Positions 6,451 to 8,668 of a DNA stretch of 8,668 bases are shown here, in pieces. How positions within the stretch are numbered: position 1 is the stretch's first letter; every line of letters begins with the position of its first letter. Made by a program: the position numbers and the translations under genes. Source of the DNA: Allobosea sp. Its GTDB lineage: Bacteria; Pseudomonadota; Alphaproteobacteria; Rhizobiales; Beijerinckiaceae. The stretch spans positions 1 to 8,668 of the forward strand of contig JAKFWE010000065.1 of assembly GCA_021732895.1 (NCBI GenBank), written 5' to 3'. The notes under the pieces are model-generated. The model was not told the origin of the DNA, made no database searches, and saw only the letters and a program-made list of their open reading frames with translations.

Positions 6451-6470
6451 GGCGTGGCGTGGCGTGGCGT
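6451..6470. repeat. (GGCGT)x4 perfect pentanucleotide tandem repeat in the hmuT leader
   Basis: Four perfect copies of GGCGT (ACGCC on the hmuT strand), followed by two further matching bases. They lie 21-40 bases upstream of the hmuT ATG, between it and the AT-rich control region. The repeat would be in the untranslated leader of hmuT. Five-base units can gain or lose copies by slipped-strand mispairing, which would change the leader length, though four copies is short for an active switch. Confidence 0.85.
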
Positions 6471-6502
6471 GGTCTTCTTGATCGAATTCCAAGTAAAAAG
6501 CA

Positions 6503-6521
6503 GTTTTTAATTATTAAAAAC
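6503..6521. promoter_or_regulatory. AT-rich 19-bp perfect dyad, candidate Irr/ICE-like operator
   Basis: GTTTTTAA-TTA-TTAAAAAC is a perfect 8-3-8 inverted repeat in an AT-rich island of otherwise GC-rich DNA, between the divergent hmuT and receptor genes. Recalled from the literature, the iron control element bound by Irr in rhizobia is of the form TTTAGAA-NNN-TTCTAAA. The present site has the same 7-3-7 layout and agrees at five of seven positions in each half. In Bradyrhizobium an ICE is found between divergent hmuR and hmuT, the same place. The dyad is seen directly; the regulator is inference. Confidence 0.6.
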
Positions 6522-6536
6522 AAGTAAATGCGTCAG
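6510..6536 (-). promoter_or_regulatory. Weak candidate promoter for hmuTUV
   Basis: On the minus strand CTGACG (6536-6531) could serve as a -35 element and AATAAT (6515-6510) as a -10, but the spacer is only 15 bases. If real, the -10 lies inside the AT-rich dyad, so a regulator bound there would control hmuTUV directly. Other A/T-rich -10 candidates nearby are possible. Confidence 0.25.
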
Positions 6537-6541
6537 CGTTG

Positions 6542-6570
6542 TTGACGTAGATATTCAGCTTTACTATAGG
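6542..6570 (+). promoter_or_regulatory. Sigma70-type promoter for the heme receptor gene
   Basis: TTGACG at 6542-6547, a 17-base spacer and TATAGG at 6565-6570 make a good housekeeping-type promoter pointing to the receptor gene. Transcription would start near 6577, giving a leader of about 100 bases. The upstream edge of the AT-rich dyad is about 20 bases from the -35, a position compatible with activation from upstream. This is the best promoter match I found in the window. Confidence 0.6.
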
Positions 6571-6577
6571 GGTCAAG

Positions 6578-6605
6578 TGCGGACGCCGGACACGGCGCTT
6601 CCGCA
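6578..6605 (+). promoter_or_regulatory. Strong hairpin at the 5' end of the receptor mRNA leader
   Basis: TGCGGA (6578-6583) pairs with TCCGCA (6600-6605), and CGCCG (6584-6588) pairs with CGGCG (6593-6597) around a GACA loop, with a 2-base bulge (CT, 6598-6599) on the right arm. This gives 11 base pairs, mostly G-C. It starts within a base or two of the transcription start predicted from the promoter above. It may protect the 5' end of the mRNA or be part of leader control. The ribosome site lies some 60 bases further on, so the hairpin does not cover it. Confidence 0.5.
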
Positions 6606-6677
6606 ACCGCGAGCCAGCCATGCGCACCTGCGTTCAGCCAGCCAGCATCATGACAACTCTGGTTCGAGGCTCACTCC

Positions 6678-8668
6678 ATGCATGCGTTCGCCGCGCCGTT
6701 GCGCGCTTCGGTTTCCCTTTTCGCCATGGCGCTCGGCGTCGCCGCCGCGCAGGCCCAGTCGCCGGCGCCCCAAGCACCGCCGCCGGGCGCGCCGATCGCT
6801 CTCGACGAGATCACCGTGACGGCGAGCCGCCAGGAGGAGCGCGCGATCGACGCGCTCGCCGCCGTCTCGGTGCTCAGCCGCACCGAGTTGCGGGCGCAGC
6901 AGCCGCAGCGGATCGGCTCGATCGTCAACCAGCTTCCCGGGGTCGCGACGCAGGAGAACCCCAATGACCCGGCGACCTCGATCAACATTCGCGGCCTCCA
7001 GGATTTCGGCCGCGTCGCGGTGACGGTCGACGGCGCGCGCCAGAACTTCCAGCGCTCGGGCCACAACGCCAACGGCGCCTTCTTCCTCGATCCCGCCTTC
7101 GTGCGCGTGATCGACGTGACGCGCGGCCCGGTCGCCAACATCTACGGTTCCGGCGCGATCGGCGGCGTCGTCTCGTTCGAGACGGTTGACCCCAAGGACA
7201 TCCTGAGGCCGGGCGAAAGGGCGGCGGCAGAGATCGGCGGCTCGATCGCGTTCGGCCGGCAGGGCGGCGTCTTCGGCAACGCCATCGGCGCGGTCAAGGC
7301 CCATGACGCGGTCTCCGCCCTGGTCGGGCTCTCCTTCCGTTCGCTCAACCCCTACACGGACGGGGCCGGTTTCCGGATCGCCGATAGCGGGCAGGCTCTG
7401 ACCTCGGGCCTGGGCAAGGTCGTGATCACGCCCGGCGAGGGCCAGGAGCTCAAGCTCGGCGGCCAGTATCAGAGCTATGATTTCGCCAACGGCCTCGGCA
7501 CCGCGACGGCCCCGCGTCGCGACAACGAGGTCACGACGCAGACCTACACCGCGCGCTACACGTTTTCTCGGCCCGACATTCCGTGGCTCAACCTGACGGT
7601 GAGCGGCTACTCGACCAAAACCGAGACGGACCAGAAGCAGATTTCGGGCGTCGCGCCCGCGCTCGGCGCGAAGCGCTTCTTCAACATCGAAACCACCGGC
7701 TTCGACATCTACAACACCAGCAAGCTCAGTTTCGGCGCGCTCGGGCTGGACCTCACCTATGGCGGCGACTGGTTCGAGGACCGGGTCAGGACCAACGATC
7801 CGCTGAGCAACGGCGACGAGTTCACGCCATCGGGCAATCGCTCCGTCTATGGCGGCTTCGTCCAGGCGCATTTCAAATATTCGATCTTCGACCTGATCGG
7901 CGCGCTGCGCTACGATTCCTATGAATTGCAGGGCGGGCGCTTCGCCTCGGACGGGCAGAGGCTCTCACCCAAGGTGACGCTCGGCGTCACGCCGGTCGCT
8001 GGCCTGCAAATCTATGGAACCTATGCGGAAGGCTATCGGGCGCCCTCGATCACGGAGACGCTGGTCGATGGCACGCATCCAGCGCCCGCGACTTTCCGGC
8101 TCGTGCCCAACCCGAACCTGCGCCCCGAGGTCGGCAAGAATCTCGAGGCCGGCCTCAACCTGAAATACGACGACGTCATCAGCGCCGGCGACCGCTTCCG
8201 CGGCAAGGTCTCGGTGTTCCGGAACAACGTCACCGACTTCATCGACAGCGTCTTCACCGATCCGGGCGCGCCCTGCGGGTCGCCTGTCCCGCGCGCCTGC
8301 GACGATGCGGTCTTCGTCTACCAGAACGTCGCCAGGGCCAGGCTCACCGGCGTCGAGGCCGAATTCGCCTACGACGCCGGGCGCTGGTTCGCCAGCCTCG
8401 CCGGCTCCTCGATCCGGGGCGACAACCGAACCCTCAGCCAGCCGCTGCAATCGGTCTATCCCGACAAGCTGATCCTCGGCGCGGGACTGCGCTTCCTCGA
8501 CGAGAAGCTCACCATCGGCGGGCGGCTGCACCTGTTCGACGAACAAGCCAGGCTGCCGGCTGCGGCTCTGGCGACCGCGAGCAAGGCCTATGCGCTCGTC
8601 GATCTCTACGCCGACTACAAGGTCAGCGCCGATTCGCGCGCCTTCGTCACGCTCGAGAATGTCGCGGA
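6678..8668 (+). CDS. hmuR: TonB-dependent outer-membrane heme/hemoglobin receptor, 3' end beyond the window
   Basis: Outer-membrane beta-barrel that imports heme using energy from TonB. From the ATG at 6678 (GAGG 8 bases upstream) 663 codons are open to the window edge. A signal peptide (MHAFAAPLRA..., cleaved near AQA at about 26) is followed by a Pro-rich linker and the TonB box EITVTA (44-49). The plug domain follows, with His129 in RSGHNANG matching the plug heme ligand His128 of Yersinia HemR. The barrel shows the heme-receptor hallmarks: YRAP at 453-456 (usually FRAP), His467 in DGTHP, and NPNL at 478-481, matching the FRAP-His-NPNL region with HemR His461. It ends at LENVA, about 30 residues before the usual barrel end, so the gene should stop roughly 100 bases past the window. 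It diverges from hmuTUV and is probably controlled with it by iron. Symbol hmuR (also bhuR/hemR) is by family and context. Confidence 0.93.
   Translation, partial: MHAFAAPLRASVSLFAMALGVAAAQAQSPAPQAPPPGAPIALDEITVTASRQEERAIDALAAVSVLSRTELRAQQPQRIGSIVNQLPGVATQENPNDPATSINIRGLQDFGRVAVTVDGARQNFQRSGHNANGAFFLDPAFVRVIDVTRGPVANIYGSGAIGGVVSFETVDPKDILRPGERAAAEIGGSIAFGRQGGVFGNAIGAVKAHDAVSALVGLSFRSLNPYTDGAGFRIADSGQALTSGLGKVVITPGEGQELKLGGQYQSYDFANGLGTATAPRRDNEVTTQTYTARYTFSRPDIPWLNLTVSGYSTKTETDQKQISGVAPALGAKRFFNIETTGFDIYNTSKLSFGALGLDLTYGGDWFEDRVRTNDPLSNGDEFTPSGNRSVYGGFVQAHFKYSIFDLIGALRYDSYELQGGRFASDGQRLSPKVTLGVTPVAGLQIYGTYAEGYRAPSITETLVDGTHPAPATFRLVPNPNLRPEVGKNLEAGLNLKYDDVISAGDRFRGKVSVFRNNVTDFIDSVFTDPGAPCGSPVPRACDDAVFVYQNVARARLTGVEAEFAYDAGRWFASLAGSSIRGDNRTLSQPLQSVYPDKLILGAGLRFLDEKLTIGGRLHLFDEQARLPAAALATASKAYALVDLYADYKVSADSRAFVTLENVA

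Noticed and set aside
6431..6523. Longer HmuT start at a TTG (6523), adding 31 residues
   Set aside because: The extension would begin inside the AT-rich dyad, is not signal-like, and would push the export signal into the interior; ATG 6430 gives a normal exported protein.
6648..7871. Open frame of 407 residues on the minus strand opposite the receptor gene
   Set aside because: Same antisense composition; the plus strand encodes a signal peptide, TonB box and heme-receptor motifs.

Overview
The window is high-GC DNA (roughly two thirds G+C by eye) from an alphaproteobacterium, most likely of the Hyphomicrobiales (a Bosea- or Methylobacterium-like soil organism). The basis is codon use, the DUF2853 and alphaproteobacterial-type cyclopropane-fatty-acid synthase genes, the heme-uptake gene order, and an Irr/ICE-like dyad in the heme control region. 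The genus is inference; no rRNA or other marker is present.

Left part (1-1954): a CFA-synthase-type SAM methyltransferase gene runs rightward and meets a DUF2853 gene running leftward. Each is interrupted by one in-frame TAG at a place where the family reading continues without any frameshift on the other side. In both cases TAG is one base from GAG (Glu). The short gap between the two genes holds alternative hairpins. About 240 bases of divergent spacer follow.

Middle part (1955-3544): an intact D-2-hydroxyacid dehydrogenase (rightward) converges, with a 7-base gap, on a periplasmic L,D-transpeptidase (YkuD, leftward). Upstream of the latter is a 104-base gap with three GANTC (CcrM-type) sites in 26 bases, two of them forming a perfect dyad.

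Right part (3545-8668): a heme-uptake locus. hmuT-hmuU-hmuV (periplasmic heme-binding protein, permease, ATPase) run leftward as a tightly overlapping operon. A TonB-dependent heme receptor runs rightward and leaves the window before its stop. The receptor would bring heme across the outer membrane, HmuT would carry it through the periplasm, and HmuUV would pump it into the cytoplasm. No heme-degrading hmuS and no tonB/exbBD are visible here.

The 247-base divergent spacer between hmuT and the receptor is the richest non-coding stretch. It holds a (GGCGT)x4 tandem repeat, an AT-rich 19-bp perfect dyad with the 7-3-7 layout of the Irr iron-control element, back-to-back -35-like elements, a good sigma70-type promoter toward the receptor, and a strong hairpin at the predicted 5' end of the receptor mRNA. 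I see no mobile element, CRISPR array, tRNA or rRNA, and no clearly new multi-gene system. The features most worth following are the paired amber interruptions and the architecture of the heme control region.
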